From Martinezella rhizogenes (lineage in GTDB: Bacteria > Pseudomonadota > Alphaproteobacteria > Rhizobiales > Rhizobiaceae): DNA of 64,000 nucleotides. The stretch covers positions 806,001 to 870,000 of the forward strand of contig NZ_SGNY01000002.1 in assembly GCF_007002745.1 (NCBI RefSeq). The letters are read 5' to 3'. Below are positions 1-8,289 of this stretch, piece by piece. The notes below the pieces were generated by a model. It had not been told where the DNA came from. It saw only the letters and a program-made list of their open reading frames with translations, and ran no database searches. Positions within the stretch are counted from its first letter, which is position 1. Each line of letters begins with the position of its first letter. Made by a program: the position numbers and the translations under genes.

Positions 1-1
1 C

Positions 2-838
2 AACGGCGCAGGCGCATGGTCGCTGGTGCTGATGACGCTGCTGGCCTTCTTCATCGGCTACCACCTGATCATGGGCATCGGCGGCGCCGACATGCCGGTC
101 GTCGTCTCCATGCTGAACAGCTATTCCGGCTGGGCGGCGGCTGCCATCGGCTTCACGCTCGGCAACGATCTGCTGATCGTCACCGGCGCGCTGGTCGGCT
201 CTTCGGGTGCGATCCTGTCCTACATCATGTGCAAGGCCATGAACCGCTCCTTCGTCTCGGTCATCCTCGGCGGTTTCGGCGGCACGACGGGTCCGGCGAT
301 GGAAATCGAGGGCGAGCAGGTTGCTATCGACGCCGAAGGTGTCGCAGCGGCATTGAACGATGCCGACAGCGTCATCATCGTGCCCGGTTACGGCATGGCG
401 GTAGCGCAGGCGCAAAGCGCGGTTTCGGAACTGACCCGCAAGCTGCGCGCCGACGGCAAGACCGTGCGCTTCGCCATCCACCCCGTCGCAGGCCGTCTTC
501 CCGGCCACATGAACGTGCTCTTGGCCGAAGCCAAGGTGCCCTACGACATCGTGCTGGAAATGGACGAAATCAACGACGATTTCCCCAATACCGATGTCGT
601 CATCGTCATCGGCTCCAACGACATCGTCAACCCGGCAGCGCAGGACGACCCGAACTCGCCGATCGCGGGCATGCCGGTGCTGGAAGTGTGGAAGTCGAAG
701 CTCGTCATCGTCTCCAAGCGCGGCCAGGGCACAGGCTACTCCGGCATCGAGAACCCGCTGTTCTACAAGGACAATACGCGGATGTTCTACGGTGATGCGA
801 AGAAGTCGATCAACGATCTCCTGCCGCTGATCAAGTAA
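2..838 (+). CDS. pntB: NAD(P) transhydrogenase subunit beta, C-terminal part (5' end outside window)
   Basis: Open from the window edge, so the start is missing. The visible 278 residues hold the last membrane helices of domain II (first ~85 residues), then the soluble NADP(H)-binding domain III. Domain III shows the family segments [12 protein letters not shown] and GSNDIVNP. PntB sits in the inner membrane with PntA and couples hydride transfer between NADH and NADP+ to proton movement. The C-terminus is intact and is followed within 5 bases by a perfect hairpin. PntA and the PntB start would lie upstream of the window. Family assignment is near certain. Confidence 0.96.
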   Translation, partial: NGAGAWSLVLMTLLAFFIGYHLIMGIGGADMPVVVSMLNSYSGWAAAAIGFTLGNDLLIVTGALVGSSGAILSYIMCKAMNRSFVSVILGGFGGTTGPAMEIEGEQVAIDAEGVAAALNDADSVIIVPGYGMAVAQAQSAVSELTRKLRADGKTVRFAIHPVAGRLPGHMNVLLAEAKVPYDIVLEMDEINDDFPNTDVVIVIGSNDIVNPAAQDDPNSPIAGMPVLEVWKSKLVIVSKRGQGTGYSGIENPLFYKDNTRMFYGDAKKSINDLLPLIK

Positions 839-842
839 CGAA

Positions 843-874
843 AAGGGCGTTTCCGGGAAACCGGAAACGCCCTT
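843..874 (+). terminator. Intrinsic terminator of pntB
   Basis: Perfect 14-bp inverted repeat (843-856 with 861-874) closed by a GAAA tetraloop, starting 5 bases after the pntB stop. The T-tract after it is short (ATTT at 877-880), so termination on sequence alone is likely but not certain. Confidence 0.8.
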
Positions 875-902
875 CGATTTCCGAGACGCTATTCCACCTC
901 AA

Positions 903-977
903 CGTCATCCTCGGGCTTGACCCGAGGATCCATCGCGCGTCAGGTTGTGGATCCTCGGGTCAAGCCCGAGGATGACG
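903..977. repeat. Dispersed palindromic repeat, copy 1
   Basis: Perfect 30-bp inverted arms (903-932 and 948-977) around a 15-base spacer. The arms recur at 16717-16791. It lies between the convergent ends of pntB and rutF. Elements of this look are scattered through rhizobial intergenic regions. I see no coding sequence in 875-1017 besides this element. Confidence 0.85.
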
Positions 978-1017
978 ACGGTCAGGTTCGAGCTGGTGCT
1001 CAGCCAAACGGTCACCT

Positions 1018-1542
1018 TCAAAGCATCCGATAACGCCGGTTGAAATACATCAGCGCCTCATCGCCCCCATTGATCTTCATATCCACGACATTGCAGATCA
1101 GAATATCATGCGTGCCGCCGTCATGCGCCTCGCGGATGCGGCAGTCGAAAGAGACGAGCGCGTCCTCCAGAACCGGCGCGCCGGTTTCAAGCACACTCCA
1201 GCTGCCTGCAGCAAAACGCTCGTCGGCCGGCGTCTTGCCACCGAAAAGCGTGCTCAGCACCTCGTGATGCGCGGCGAGCGTGTTGACGCAGATGACACCG
1301 TTTGCCTTCACCACCTTATAGGCTGAAGCATTGCGGTTGAGGCAGACAAGAAGCGTGGGCGGATTGTCGGAAACGCTGCAGACGGCGGTTGCTGCAAAGC
1401 CGGCACGACCAGCTGCACCATTGGTAGTGACGATGTTGACCGCCGCACCGAGCCGCGCCATGGCGTTTCTATAATCGAGGCTGCGTTGCTCTGCAGTCTT
1501 CGTCTCCATTTCCGCTTCCTTTTCAAGAGACATCATCTGCAT
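1018..1542 (-). CDS. rutF: RutF, flavin reductase of the pyrimidine-degradation pathway
   Basis: 174 residues of the flavin reductase-like, FMN-binding split-barrel family. The segment [18 protein letters not shown] (residues ~52-69) is the flavin/substrate loop typical of HpaC/RutF reductases. RutF uses NADH to supply reduced FMN to the RutA monooxygenase. It is the last gene of the leftward rutABCDEF operon, 26 bases after rutE. An AAGGA stretch 8 bases before the codon at 1542 supports this start, though in-frame ATGs follow at residues 3 and 4. A second flavin reductase of the same fold (graD, 37.3 kb) serves another monooxygenase; the position in the rut operon separates them. Confidence 0.93.
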   Translation of the reverse strand: MQMMSLEKEAEMETKTAEQRSLDYRNAMARLGAAVNIVTTNGAAGRAGFAATAVCSVSDNPPTLLVCLNRNASAYKVVKANGVICVNTLAAHHEVLSTLFGGKTPADERFAAGSWSVLETGAPVLEDALVSFDCRIREAHDGGTHDILICNVVDMKINGGDEALMYFNRRYRML

Positions 1543-1568
1543 CTAACCCATCCTTCCTTAACAGGCCA

Positions 1569-2177
1569 TCAAGCCAGCACGCAGGCGTCTTCAAAGCCAA
1601 GCCGCGGCAGGCGGCCGAAGAGCTTCGACGGATCACCATGGCCGAGATTGATCAGGAAATTGGATTTCCACGTCGTGCCGGCGAAAAATGCCGCATCCAC
1701 CTTGCCCTTGTCGAAACCGGACATGGCCCCGGTATCCAGCCCCAAAGCCCGGGCCGCGAGAATGAGATAACCCGCCTGCAGCGTGCCATTGCGGAAGGCC
1801 GTCTCCTCGGCCATGGCCGCGCTGGAGGTGAACCACGAACGGGCATCGGCATGGGGAAACAGCACCGGCAGCTTCTCGTAAAATTCGCTGTCGATTGCGG
1901 CGATGACCGTGACCGGGGCCGCCATGGTCTTTTCGAGATTGCCGGAAGACAGCGCGGGCCGGAGCTTTTCCTTGGCTTCCGGGCTGCGCACGAACACGAA
2001 CCGGCCGGGCGAGCAATTGGCCGAAGTCGGCCCCATCTTCGTCAGATCGTAAAGCGCCTTCAGCGTCTCGTCACTGACCAGCTTGTCCGTCCAGCCATTA
2101 TGGGTGCGCGCCTCGGTAAAAAGCGTTGCCAGTGCCTTGCTGTCCAGAGGAGCCGTGTCATCAAGTGCTTTCGTCAT
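1569..2177 (-). CDS. rutE: RutE, probable malonic semialdehyde reductase (nitroreductase family)
   Basis: 202 residues with the nitroreductase fold. Near the N-terminus the segment [16 protein letters not shown] (residues ~52-67) is the FMN-binding signature of the RutE/HadB branch. In Escherichia coli RutE reduces toxic malonic semialdehyde from uracil breakdown to 3-hydroxypropionate. The length matches the family (~196-200 aa). It sits between rutD (17 bases upstream) and rutF (26 bases downstream) on the same strand, as in the classic operon. Confidence in the Rut role comes from synteny plus family. Confidence 0.93.
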   Translation of the reverse strand: MTKALDDTAPLDSKALATLFTEARTHNGWTDKLVSDETLKALYDLTKMGPTSANCSPGRFVFVRSPEAKEKLRPALSSGNLEKTMAAPVTVIAAIDSEFYEKLPVLFPHADARSWFTSSAAMAEETAFRNGTLQAGYLILAARALGLDTGAMSGFDKGKVDAAFFAGTTWKSNFLINLGHGDPSKLFGRLPRLGFEDACVLA

Positions 2178-2194
2178 GTTACTTTAAAATCCTG

Positions 2195-2986
2195 TCAGAA
2201 TGTCTGGGTGCTCGGCAGCAGAAACTGCAGAAGCCTTGTGTTGAAAAGCTCGGGCTCGGTGATATTGACCGCATGCGCGCCGAAATCGAGAAGACAAAGC
2301 TCGCTTTGCTGCAAGCCATCGGCAAGCCGCTGGGAACGCGTATAGGGCACCAGAAGATCGTCCTTCGTCGCCACCACCAGCACCGGATTATCGATCTCGC
2401 CAAGCCGGCTATCGACATCGAAAGCCCGAAGCGCCGCGATGCGCCGCAGCACATTCGCCTTGCCCTGAAAATGCGCGACGCCATGGGCATCGTCCCGCGC
2501 CAGACGCTCCTGATGTGCCGACATCCATGCGGCCGGATAAAGAAACAGCGGCTGGGCTTTCACGAACGCCTCGATACCGGATTTTTCCAGAAGCTCGATC
2601 CGCACGTCAAAGCAGCGCCCGGAATGCGGATCGGCCTTGCTCCAGGCATTGATGAGCACCAGCCGGTCGATAAGGCGGGGCTGGCGCAGCGCGATATCGA
2701 GACCGATCAGGCCGCCGAGCGCATGGCCCATGAAGTGGAATTTTTCGAGGTTCAGGGCCGACACAATCTCCAGCACGTCATCCGCCATCGCCGATATGTC
2801 GCCCTCTGCCGGCACCTCGCCGCCGGTCCTGCCGGTTCCGCGATGGTCATAGGTGACGATGCGGAAATGATCGGAAAGGGCATCGATCTGCGGCGTCCAG
2901 TAAGTGCCCGATCCACCCAGCCCCGAAGACAGCAATATGGTTGCCGCTTCTGGATCAGTCCGGCCATGAACCTCGAAATGCATCAT
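2195..2986 (-). CDS. rutD: RutD, alpha/beta-hydrolase acting on aminoacrylate/carbamate
   Basis: 263-residue alpha/beta hydrolase. The oxyanion/cap start is at residues ~20-30 (SGLGGSGTYW) and the TYDHRGTG strand-turn at 45-52. At the nucleophile elbow (residues 87-91) it reads G-H-A-L-G, with Ala89 where classical hydrolases have Ser. I recall E. coli RutD having the same G-H-A-L-G, so this is likely a family trait and not damage. RutD is thought to speed hydrolysis of aminoacrylate or carbamate late in the pathway. It begins 12 bases after the rutC stop. Confidence 0.92.
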   Translation of the reverse strand: MMHFEVHGRTDPEAATILLSSGLGGSGTYWTPQIDALSDHFRIVTYDHRGTGRTGGEVPAEGDISAMADDVLEIVSALNLEKFHFMGHALGGLIGLDIALRQPRLIDRLVLINAWSKADPHSGRCFDVRIELLEKSGIEAFVKAQPLFLYPAAWMSAHQERLARDDAHGVAHFQGKANVLRRIAALRAFDVDSRLGEIDNPVLVVATKDDLLVPYTRSQRLADGLQQSELCLLDFGAHAVNITEPELFNTRLLQFLLPSTQTF

Positions 2987-2998
2987 CTGCCGTTAGCC

Positions 2999-3385
2999 CT
3001 ATTTGCCGATATGGGCGACGGTGGCGATTTCCACCAGCGCGTCGGGCTTTACCAGACCGCACTGGATGCAATATCGCGCCGGCTTGTCGCCGGGAAAATA
3101 TTCGGCATAGACCGTGTTGACGGCCTGGTAATTCGCCCAGTCGGTGATGAAGATGTGGTTCATCGTCACGTCCTCCATCGTGCCGCCGGCGGTTTCGATG
3201 ACGGACTTGATGGTTTCCAGAACATGGCGGGTCTGCGCGCTGGCATCGCCCACATGCACGACATTATTGTCCTTGTCGAAGGGAAGCGTGCCCGAAACGT
3301 AAACCACGCCATCGGCAAGGGTTCCCGGCGAAAAGGGAGCGATGGGTTTGCTGGTACCGGCAGGCACGACAATCTTTTTCGGCAT
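2999..3385 (-). CDS. rutC: RutC, Rid-family 3-aminoacrylate deaminase
   Basis: 128 residues, the exact usual length of RutC. It belongs to the RidA/YjgF (Rid) family of small trimeric enamine deaminases. Visible family segments are [12 protein letters not shown] (residues ~26-37) and the C-terminal LVEIATVA. The predicted role is conversion of 3-aminoacrylate from the RutA/RutB steps to malonic semialdehyde. It lies 24 bases downstream of rutB, with an AAGGAG-type ribosome site directly before its ATG. Confidence 0.93.
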   Translation of the reverse strand: MPKKIVVPAGTSKPIAPFSPGTLADGVVYVSGTLPFDKDNNVVHVGDASAQTRHVLETIKSVIETAGGTMEDVTMNHIFITDWANYQAVNTVYAEYFPGDKPARYCIQCGLVKPDALVEIATVAHIGK

Positions 3386-3409
3386 TTCGTTCTCCTTTTG
3401 TGTTGAATA

Positions 3410-4150
3410 TCAAGCGCTGACGGGTGCGGCCTGCGAGATGACACCGCAGAAATCATTGACGGTGGCGACCCAGCCGAAAAACTTCTCGACATTGTAGACC
3501 GTCGCCTGCTGGATAAAGTCCGGGCCCAGATGATGCGTGGCATCTTCCAGCATCACCCCGAAATATTCGAGATGGAAGGCATCGCGCAGCGAGCTTTCGA
3601 CGCAGACATTGGTGGCGATGCCGACGAACACCAGATTGCGGATACCGCGGGCGCGCAGCACGCTGTCCATATTGGTGTTGAAGAAACCGCTGTAACGCGT
3701 CTTCGGCACCAGAATATCGCCGGGCTGCGGCTGCAACTCGTCGACGATGGCATAATCCCATGTGCCTTTGGCCAAGAGCTGACCCTGCAATTCCGGGCGT
3801 TTGCGCATGGTCTTCAGCGCGTTGGATTTATGCCAGTTGGGCGAACCCGGGCCACCCGCCTCGACATAGTCCTTGTCCCAGCCATTCTGGAAATAGATGA
3901 CCTGAACACCCGCCGCCCGCGCGGCGTCCAGCGTCTTCCTGATATTGGCGATGGTGCCCTTGGCCCCTGATATATCGAACCCGGCCAGATCGACATAACC
4001 GCCCTCGGTCGAATAGGCGTTCTGCATGTCAACCACGACAACGGCGGTCTCGCTGGGTTTCAGGGTGATCGGCTCCGGCCTTGCGGGAAGCGTGACGCTT
4101 TCCGAACGGCTTTCCGGCCCCTTGTAACCCGCCACGACGGCTTCACTCAT
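3410..4150 (-). CDS. rutB: RutB, ureidoacrylate amidohydrolase (isochorismatase-like)
   Basis: 246-residue cysteine hydrolase of the isochorismatase family. The catalytic triad is readable: Asp41 in [11 protein letters not shown], the Lys in VPKTRYSGF, and the Cys in [16 protein letters not shown]. RutB cleaves peroxyureidoacrylate/ureidoacrylate made by RutA, releasing carbamate and aminoacrylate. Its ATG overlaps the rutA stop by 4 bases (ATGA, 4147-4150), indicating translational coupling. The N-terminus is slightly longer than E. coli RutB (~230 aa). Confidence 0.95.
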   Translation of the reverse strand: MSEAVVAGYKGPESRSESVTLPARPEPITLKPSETAVVVVDMQNAYSTEGGYVDLAGFDISGAKGTIANIRKTLDAARAAGVQVIYFQNGWDKDYVEAGGPGSPNWHKSNALKTMRKRPELQGQLLAKGTWDYAIVDELQPQPGDILVPKTRYSGFFNTNMDSVLRARGIRNLVFVGIATNVCVESSLRDAFHLEYFGVMLEDATHHLGPDFIQQATVYNVEKFFGWVATVNDFCGVISQAAPVSA

Positions 4151-5238
4151 TCCGCAGCCTCCAGTCCGGCCTGAACATGCGCCCGGCTCTTCATCAGCGG
4201 CTGCACATATTTGCCGAATTTTTCGACGCCTTCGAGGAAGTCGTCGAAAGTCAGCATCACGCCGCCCGTTCCCGGCACTTCGCTCATCTCGTCCAGCATG
4301 GCCGCCACTTCCTCATAGGAACCGATCAGCGTTCCCATGTTGATGTTGACCGCCGAGACGGGATTGGACATGTGCCGCACATTGGTGTCGGAGCCGGATT
4401 TGGTGTCGACGGCGCTTTGCAGGCCGAGCCATTTGATGGCGTCCTCATCCGCACCCGCCTTGTAATGCTCCCACTTCGCCCAGGCGTCTTCGGATTTTTC
4501 CTCGGCAAGCACCATCGTCAGCACGACGGACTTGACCTCGCGGCCGGACTTTTCCGTTGCCGCCAAAAGCCGCTCATTGGTGGGCGCGAAGGCCTTCGGT
4601 GTATTGACGCCAACACCGAAGCAGAAGCTGTAATCGGCAAACTTGGCCGAAAACGCCATGCCGGAATTGGAAGAACCAGCGCAGATGAGCTTCACATCAC
4701 CCTGCGGCACCGGCTTCATGCGGCAATCCTCCATCTTGAAGAACTTGCCGTTGAAATCCGATTGCCCGTCCGTCAGCAACTCTTTCAGAACGGTGGTGTA
4801 TTCGCCAAGATATTCGTAGCGATCACCGAAATAATCATCGCCCGGCCACAGCCCCATCTGGCTATATTCCGGACGCTGCCAGCCGGTAATCAGGTTGATG
4901 CCGAAACGTCCGCCGGAAATGGAATCGATCGTCGTTGCCATACGCGCAACAATGGCCGGCGGCATGACCAGCGTGGCGGCCGTGCCGAAAAGCTTGATCT
5001 TGGAGGTGACGGCGGCAAGGCCCGCCATCAGCGTGAAGGATTCCAGATTGTAATCCCAGAACTCTGTCTTGCCGCCGAAGCCGCGCAACTTGATCATCGA
5101 CAGCGCAAAGTCGAAGCCATATTGCTCCGCCTTCAGCGTGATCGCCTTGTTCAAGTCGAAGCTCGGCTTGTATTGCGGCGCGTTTTCAGAAAGAAGCCAC
5201 CCATTGTTCCCGATCGGGATAAAAACACCAACTTCCAT
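4147..5238 (-). CDS. rutA: RutA, pyrimidine oxygenase (flavin monooxygenase)
   Basis: 363 residues of the bacterial-luciferase-like flavin monooxygenase family, near full identity in length to known RutA. Typical segments are [18 protein letters not shown] (~129-146) and the [13 protein letters not shown] flavin-site loop (~196-208). It opens the uracil/thymine ring between N3 and C4 using reduced FMN from RutF. It is the first gene of the operon, with an AAAAAGGG ribosome site ahead of ATG 5238. The rutG permease and rutR regulator usually found with this operon are absent from the window. Confidence 0.96.
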   Translation of the reverse strand: MEVGVFIPIGNNGWLLSENAPQYKPSFDLNKAITLKAEQYGFDFALSMIKLRGFGGKTEFWDYNLESFTLMAGLAAVTSKIKLFGTAATLVMPPAIVARMATTIDSISGGRFGINLITGWQRPEYSQMGLWPGDDYFGDRYEYLGEYTTVLKELLTDGQSDFNGKFFKMEDCRMKPVPQGDVKLICAGSSNSGMAFSAKFADYSFCFGVGVNTPKAFAPTNERLLAATEKSGREVKSVVLTMVLAEEKSEDAWAKWEHYKAGADEDAIKWLGLQSAVDTKSGSDTNVRHMSNPVSAVNINMGTLIGSYEEVAAMLDEMSEVPGTGGVMLTFDDFLEGVEKFGKYVQPLMKSRAHVQAGLEAAE

Positions 5239-5320
5239 TTTGCTGTTCCCTTTTTACGTCAGGTGTCTCCTGACTTGACAAAAGAGTAGCAGGTTCCGTG
5301 CCAGACCAAATAAAATAATT

Positions 5321-5336
5321 TTATCAAATGGATAAA
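5321..5336. promoter_or_regulatory. RutR-like operator, weak site near rutA
   Basis: TTTATCAAATGGATAA lies 83 bases upstream of rutA. It matches 12 of 16 positions if the two central bases are free in the recalled RutR consensus TTGACCA-NN-TGGTCAA, and its TTTATC/GATAAA arms make it nearly palindromic. It is probably part of the repressor cluster with the next site; binding is inferred. Confidence 0.45.
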
Positions 5337-5356
5337 ATTTTGGGGCGGGCGGAGCT

Positions 5357-5391
5357 TTGACCAAAAGGCAAAAAATTTATCATTTGGTCAA
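5357..5391. promoter_or_regulatory. Paired RutR-like operators upstream of rutA
   Basis: The block starts with the half-site TTGACCA (5357-5363) and ends with TGGTCAA (5385-5391). The second 16-mer, TTTATCATTTGGTCAA at 5376-5391, agrees with the recalled RutR consensus TTGACCA-NN-TGGTCAA at all but two positions. RutR is the TetR-family uracil-responsive repressor of rut operons. Its gene is not in this window. Confidence 0.6.
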
Positions 5392-5392
5392 A

Positions 5393-5419
5393 ATATTTGC
5401 CTGTTTATTTGGCAAATAT
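5393..5419. promoter_or_regulatory. Inverted repeat, possible operator
   Basis: Perfect 9-bp arms ATATTTGCC (5393-5401) and GGCAAATAT (5411-5419) separated by 9 bases, directly next to the RutR-like sites. It may bind a second regulator of rut; no protein can be assigned from sequence. Confidence 0.4.
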
Positions 5420-5500
5420 GGAGAGCGATCGCTCAAAGGTGAGCGGCCCTCACCACACTCGCAGACCGATGTAAAAAATCCGAAGGCTCTCCTCCGTCGT

Positions 5501-5602
5501 GCCGGACCCGATCCGGCATCCAGCCGCGGCGCGTCTGCGCCATGAATAGAGTCTTCGCGATCAAGGACTTGATCGCGCTGGACCCCGGATCAAGTCCGGG
5601 GT
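5501..5602. repeat. Compound palindromic intergenic repeat
   Basis: Three successive hairpins: GCCGGA/TCCGGC (5501-5517), a 10-bp perfect stem CGCGATCAAG/CTTGATCGCG (5556-5577) and ACCCCGGA/TCCGGGGT (5582-5602). This is typical of rhizobial dispersed repeats. The rest of the 459-base gap between rutA and the heme oxygenase gene (5239-5697) holds the operators above and no coding signal. Confidence 0.65.
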
Positions 5603-5697
5603 GGCGGCGCTGGGGTGCTGATACTCAATCAAAATCGCACACGCGACGGAGCACTTCTGCGCGATGAGGACAACAATCGCGCAGCTATGCCAAAACC

Positions 5698-6309
5698 TCA
5701 ACCCAGCCGCTGCTGCGCATAGGCATGGACGGCACGAAACGCAGCCTCGGCACCCGCGACAACCCGCTCTTCCTCTTCAACCGTCAGTGCAATTTCATCC
5801 AGCGCTGCGGTGAACGTGCGCCAATGCAGGCCGCGCCCTTCCGGTGCGCCGGCCAGATGGCGCGCGCCGAATTCTTCGCCAAGACCGAGCTTGGCTGCAT
5901 CTTTCAGCAGGAAAGCCGCACCGAGATTGGAACCTTCGACGACATAAAGCCAGCCCATCGCCTCCGGCAGATCGAACGGCGTTTCGCCGGTGAAACGCGC
6001 AGCCTTGGCTTCCGGAATAGCAAGACCGAGATCGGCAAGGTCCTGCTCGATCATGGCAAGACGGCGGCGGCCTTTGAGATCGGGAAGCAGGCCATCAAGC
6101 GTGGCATTGGAAAAGAAAACGTCGAGGTCGCGATGGAAAAGATATTGCGTCTCGACGAATTTGCCGAAGTTTTCGCGGCTCTCGAATGGCTTTGCGGCCA
6201 TGATGAAAGTATCGAGGTCGCCATGGGCGCCACGCGTCGCCGCTTTCAGGCGCTTGACGCGGCTCTGTTCGATTTCTGCCACAGGCGCTGTCTGCTCCGC
6301 AATGGTCAT
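5698..6309 (-). CDS. Biliverdin-producing heme oxygenase
   Basis: 203 residues from the preferred ATG at 6309; an AAAGGGA site lies 8 bases upstream, and an upstream in-frame start at 6372 lacks one. The helical heme-oxygenase fold is shown by the N-terminal RLKAATRGAHGDLD segment, whose His is the expected proximal heme ligand, and by GWLYVVEGSNLGAAFL (~130-145), the distal-helix signature of bacterial BphO/PigA-type enzymes. It degrades heme to biliverdin, CO and iron in the cytoplasm. It stands alone on the minus strand upstream of the rut operon. No phytochrome gene is adjacent, so a role in iron release from heme is as likely as chromophore supply. Confidence 0.85.
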   Translation of the reverse strand: MTIAEQTAPVAEIEQSRVKRLKAATRGAHGDLDTFIMAAKPFESRENFGKFVETQYLFHRDLDVFFSNATLDGLLPDLKGRRRLAMIEQDLADLGLAIPEAKAARFTGETPFDLPEAMGWLYVVEGSNLGAAFLLKDAAKLGLGEEFGARHLAGAPEGRGLHWRTFTAALDEIALTVEEEERVVAGAEAAFRAVHAYAQQRLG

Positions 6310-6343
6310 GGTGATGGTCCCTTTATCCCTATATTCAGACTGC

Positions 6344-6372
6344 CTGATAAAAATCTTTACTCCAACAGTCAA
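6344..6372 (-). promoter_or_regulatory. Probable promoter of the heme oxygenase gene
   Basis: On the minus strand TTGACT (6372-6367) and TATCAG (6349-6344) are spaced by 17 bases and lie 35-63 bases before ATG 6309. The remaining 6373-6622 is AT-rich, then non-coding, up to the divergent gene at 6623. No clear Irr or RirA box was recognised. Confidence 0.4.
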
Positions 6373-6622
6373 ATTTTATTTTCGCATTTTTTCGTGACCA
6401 CCGGCAGAGAAAACAAGCGGGCAAAATGGGCGGAAAACGGCATCCGCGCCGATCATCCATAATCGCCCATCCCCGACCCCGCACAGACAAGGCACTCGCC
6501 GCGTCGAAAACCGAATTCCTGCCCCGTCCTGCAGGCCTCAAACAATCACGCTGCAATTACTGCTTTACAACTAACATGTCAGTATGCCATCAATCCGCGG
6601 TCACCTTGGAGGAGCATCTTAA

Positions 6623-7507
6623 TTGACCCAGAAATTCGGCCTTTCGGCAGCCCTGACGACACCGTTCAAAACGGATGGAACCGTCGATATCGATGCGATG
6701 ATCGCGCATGCCCGCCGCTGCCTGTCAAACGGCTGTGATAGCGTGACGCTGTTCGGCACCACCGGTGAAGGATGCTCCGTCGGCAGCCGTGAACGACAGG
6801 TCATCCTGTCCCGCTTTGTCGAGGCCGGTATTGCGCCATCGCGCATCGTCACCGGCGTTCTGGTGGACTCCATCGAGGATGCGGCGGACCAGTCGGCCGA
6901 GGCCCTGAAAGCGGGCGCCCGCAATATTCTTCTCGCTCCGCCGTCCTATTTCAAAAATGTCAGCGATGACGGGCTGTTTGCCTGGTTCTCGGCGGTTTTC
7001 GCAAAGATCGGCAAGGATGCACGCGACATTCTCGTCTACAACATCCCCTCCGTGACCATGGTGACATTGTCCGTCGAACTGGTAGGACGGCTGAAGGCGG
7101 CGTTTCCGGGCATCGTTACCGGCGTCAAGGATTCCTCAGGCAACTGGAGCCATACCGAGCGCCTGCTGAAAGAGCATGGCGATCTCGCCATCCTGATCGG
7201 CGATGAGCGTGATCTCGCCAGAGGCGTCCGCCTCGGCGGCCAGGGCGCCATCTCCGGTGTCGCCAATTTCCTGACGCAGGAAGTCCGCGCCATGGCCGTT
7301 GACGGCAAGGACGACAAGCGCATCGTCGATCTTGTTGTGGAACTTCTGAAATTTCCGGTTACGCCTGCCGTCAAGGTGCTGGTATCACACACGACAGGCG
7401 AAAATATCTGGGCGGATGTGCGCGCGCCGCTCGTCGCCATTTCACCTGAGGATCGGCGGCAGATCGAAGGCGCTTTCGACGCGCTGTTTCGCAAACAGGC
7501 CGCTTGA
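6623..7507 (+). CDS. DapA/NanA-family pyruvate-dependent aldolase or lyase
   Basis: 294-residue (beta/alpha)8 protein of the dihydrodipicolinate synthase superfamily. Visible are the FGTTGEG loop (~45-51), VYNIPS with the conserved Tyr, and GVKDSSGNW with the Schiff-base Lys169. The start is TTG 6623, supported by a strong GGAGGAG site at 6608-6614 with 8-base spacing. In a GntR/sugar-ABC/PfkB context it is more likely a sugar-acid or amino-sugar-acid aldolase/dehydratase than the lysine-pathway enzyme, but the substrate cannot be read from sequence. It appears to head the plus-strand run up to 15.6 kb. Confidence 0.8.
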   Translation: MTQKFGLSAALTTPFKTDGTVDIDAMIAHARRCLSNGCDSVTLFGTTGEGCSVGSRERQVILSRFVEAGIAPSRIVTGVLVDSIEDAADQSAEALKAGARNILLAPPSYFKNVSDDGLFAWFSAVFAKIGKDARDILVYNIPSVTMVTLSVELVGRLKAAFPGIVTGVKDSSGNWSHTERLLKEHGDLAILIGDERDLARGVRLGGQGAISGVANFLTQEVRAMAVDGKDDKRIVDLVVELLKFPVTPAVKVLVSHTTGENIWADVRAPLVAISPEDRRQIEGAFDALFRKQAA

Positions 7508-7528
7508 ACAGACCTTGAAAGGTTGAGC

Positions 7529-8185
7529 ATGGACGATACCGGCGAACAGACATTGCGGGAACGGGCGTATGAAAGCTTTACGCATCACCTTCTCTCGCGT
7601 GATGTTCGCCCGGGGCAATTCATCTCGCAACGCCGCCTCGTGGAATTGACGGGTCTGCCACTGGGGGCGATCCGGGAGGCAATTCCGCGGCTGGAGGCGG
7701 AAGGGCTGATCAAGACCGTGCCGCAGCGGGGCTTGCAGGTCGCCCATATCGACATCAACCTTATCCGTGAAGCATTCCAGTTCCGCATCTTCCTTGAAAA
7801 GGAGGCCGTGGCGCTGTTCACCCGCTCGGCTTCCGATGAGGCCATCGCCAAGCTTTTGAAACAGCATCGCGATATTGCCGAAGCGGCTGAAAATAGCGGA
7901 GAATCGCCGGAGCTCGATCAGCATGCCCAGCAGGTGGACTGGGGCATGCACGATGCCTTCATCGATAGTCTCGGCAATTCGATCATATCAAATGCCTACC
8001 GCGTCAATTCCATCAAGATGCGCCTGATCAACCAGGAGCGTTTTCGCATCGCTGGCCATGTGAAGTCGGTGATGAAGGAACATCTCGCCATTCTCGAAGC
8101 CATCGAGAAACGATCCGTGGAAGACGCCGTGGAACGGCTGACCGCCCATATCCGTAACGCAAGGGACAGGGCGCTGGCGGTGTAA
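7529..8185 (+). CDS. GntR-family (FCD-type) transcriptional regulator
   Basis: 218 residues. An N-terminal winged helix (residues ~10-70, including LGAIREAIPRLEAEGLI) is followed by an all-helical FCD ligand domain (~80-215) with the usual spaced His/Asp residues (HDAFIDSLGN). ATG 7529 follows GAAAGG by 6 bases and is preferred to the in-frame TTG at 7523. It lies 21 bases after the aldolase-like gene and in front of the ABC importer genes, so it is probably the local repressor that senses the imported compound or a metabolite of it. Confidence 0.88.
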   Translation: MDDTGEQTLRERAYESFTHHLLSRDVRPGQFISQRRLVELTGLPLGAIREAIPRLEAEGLIKTVPQRGLQVAHIDINLIREAFQFRIFLEKEAVALFTRSASDEAIAKLLKQHRDIAEAAENSGESPELDQHAQQVDWGMHDAFIDSLGNSIISNAYRVNSIKMRLINQERFRIAGHVKSVMKEHLAILEAIEKRSVEDAVERLTAHIRNARDRALAV

Positions 8186-8289
8186 GGCAATTCCGGCAGG
8201 GTAAAAAACGGTCCTGCGCCGGGATTGCATGAAAATAAGCAACAAGCCGGGGTGAGGAGAATTTCCGGCTAATCTGGAGGAGAACTGAC

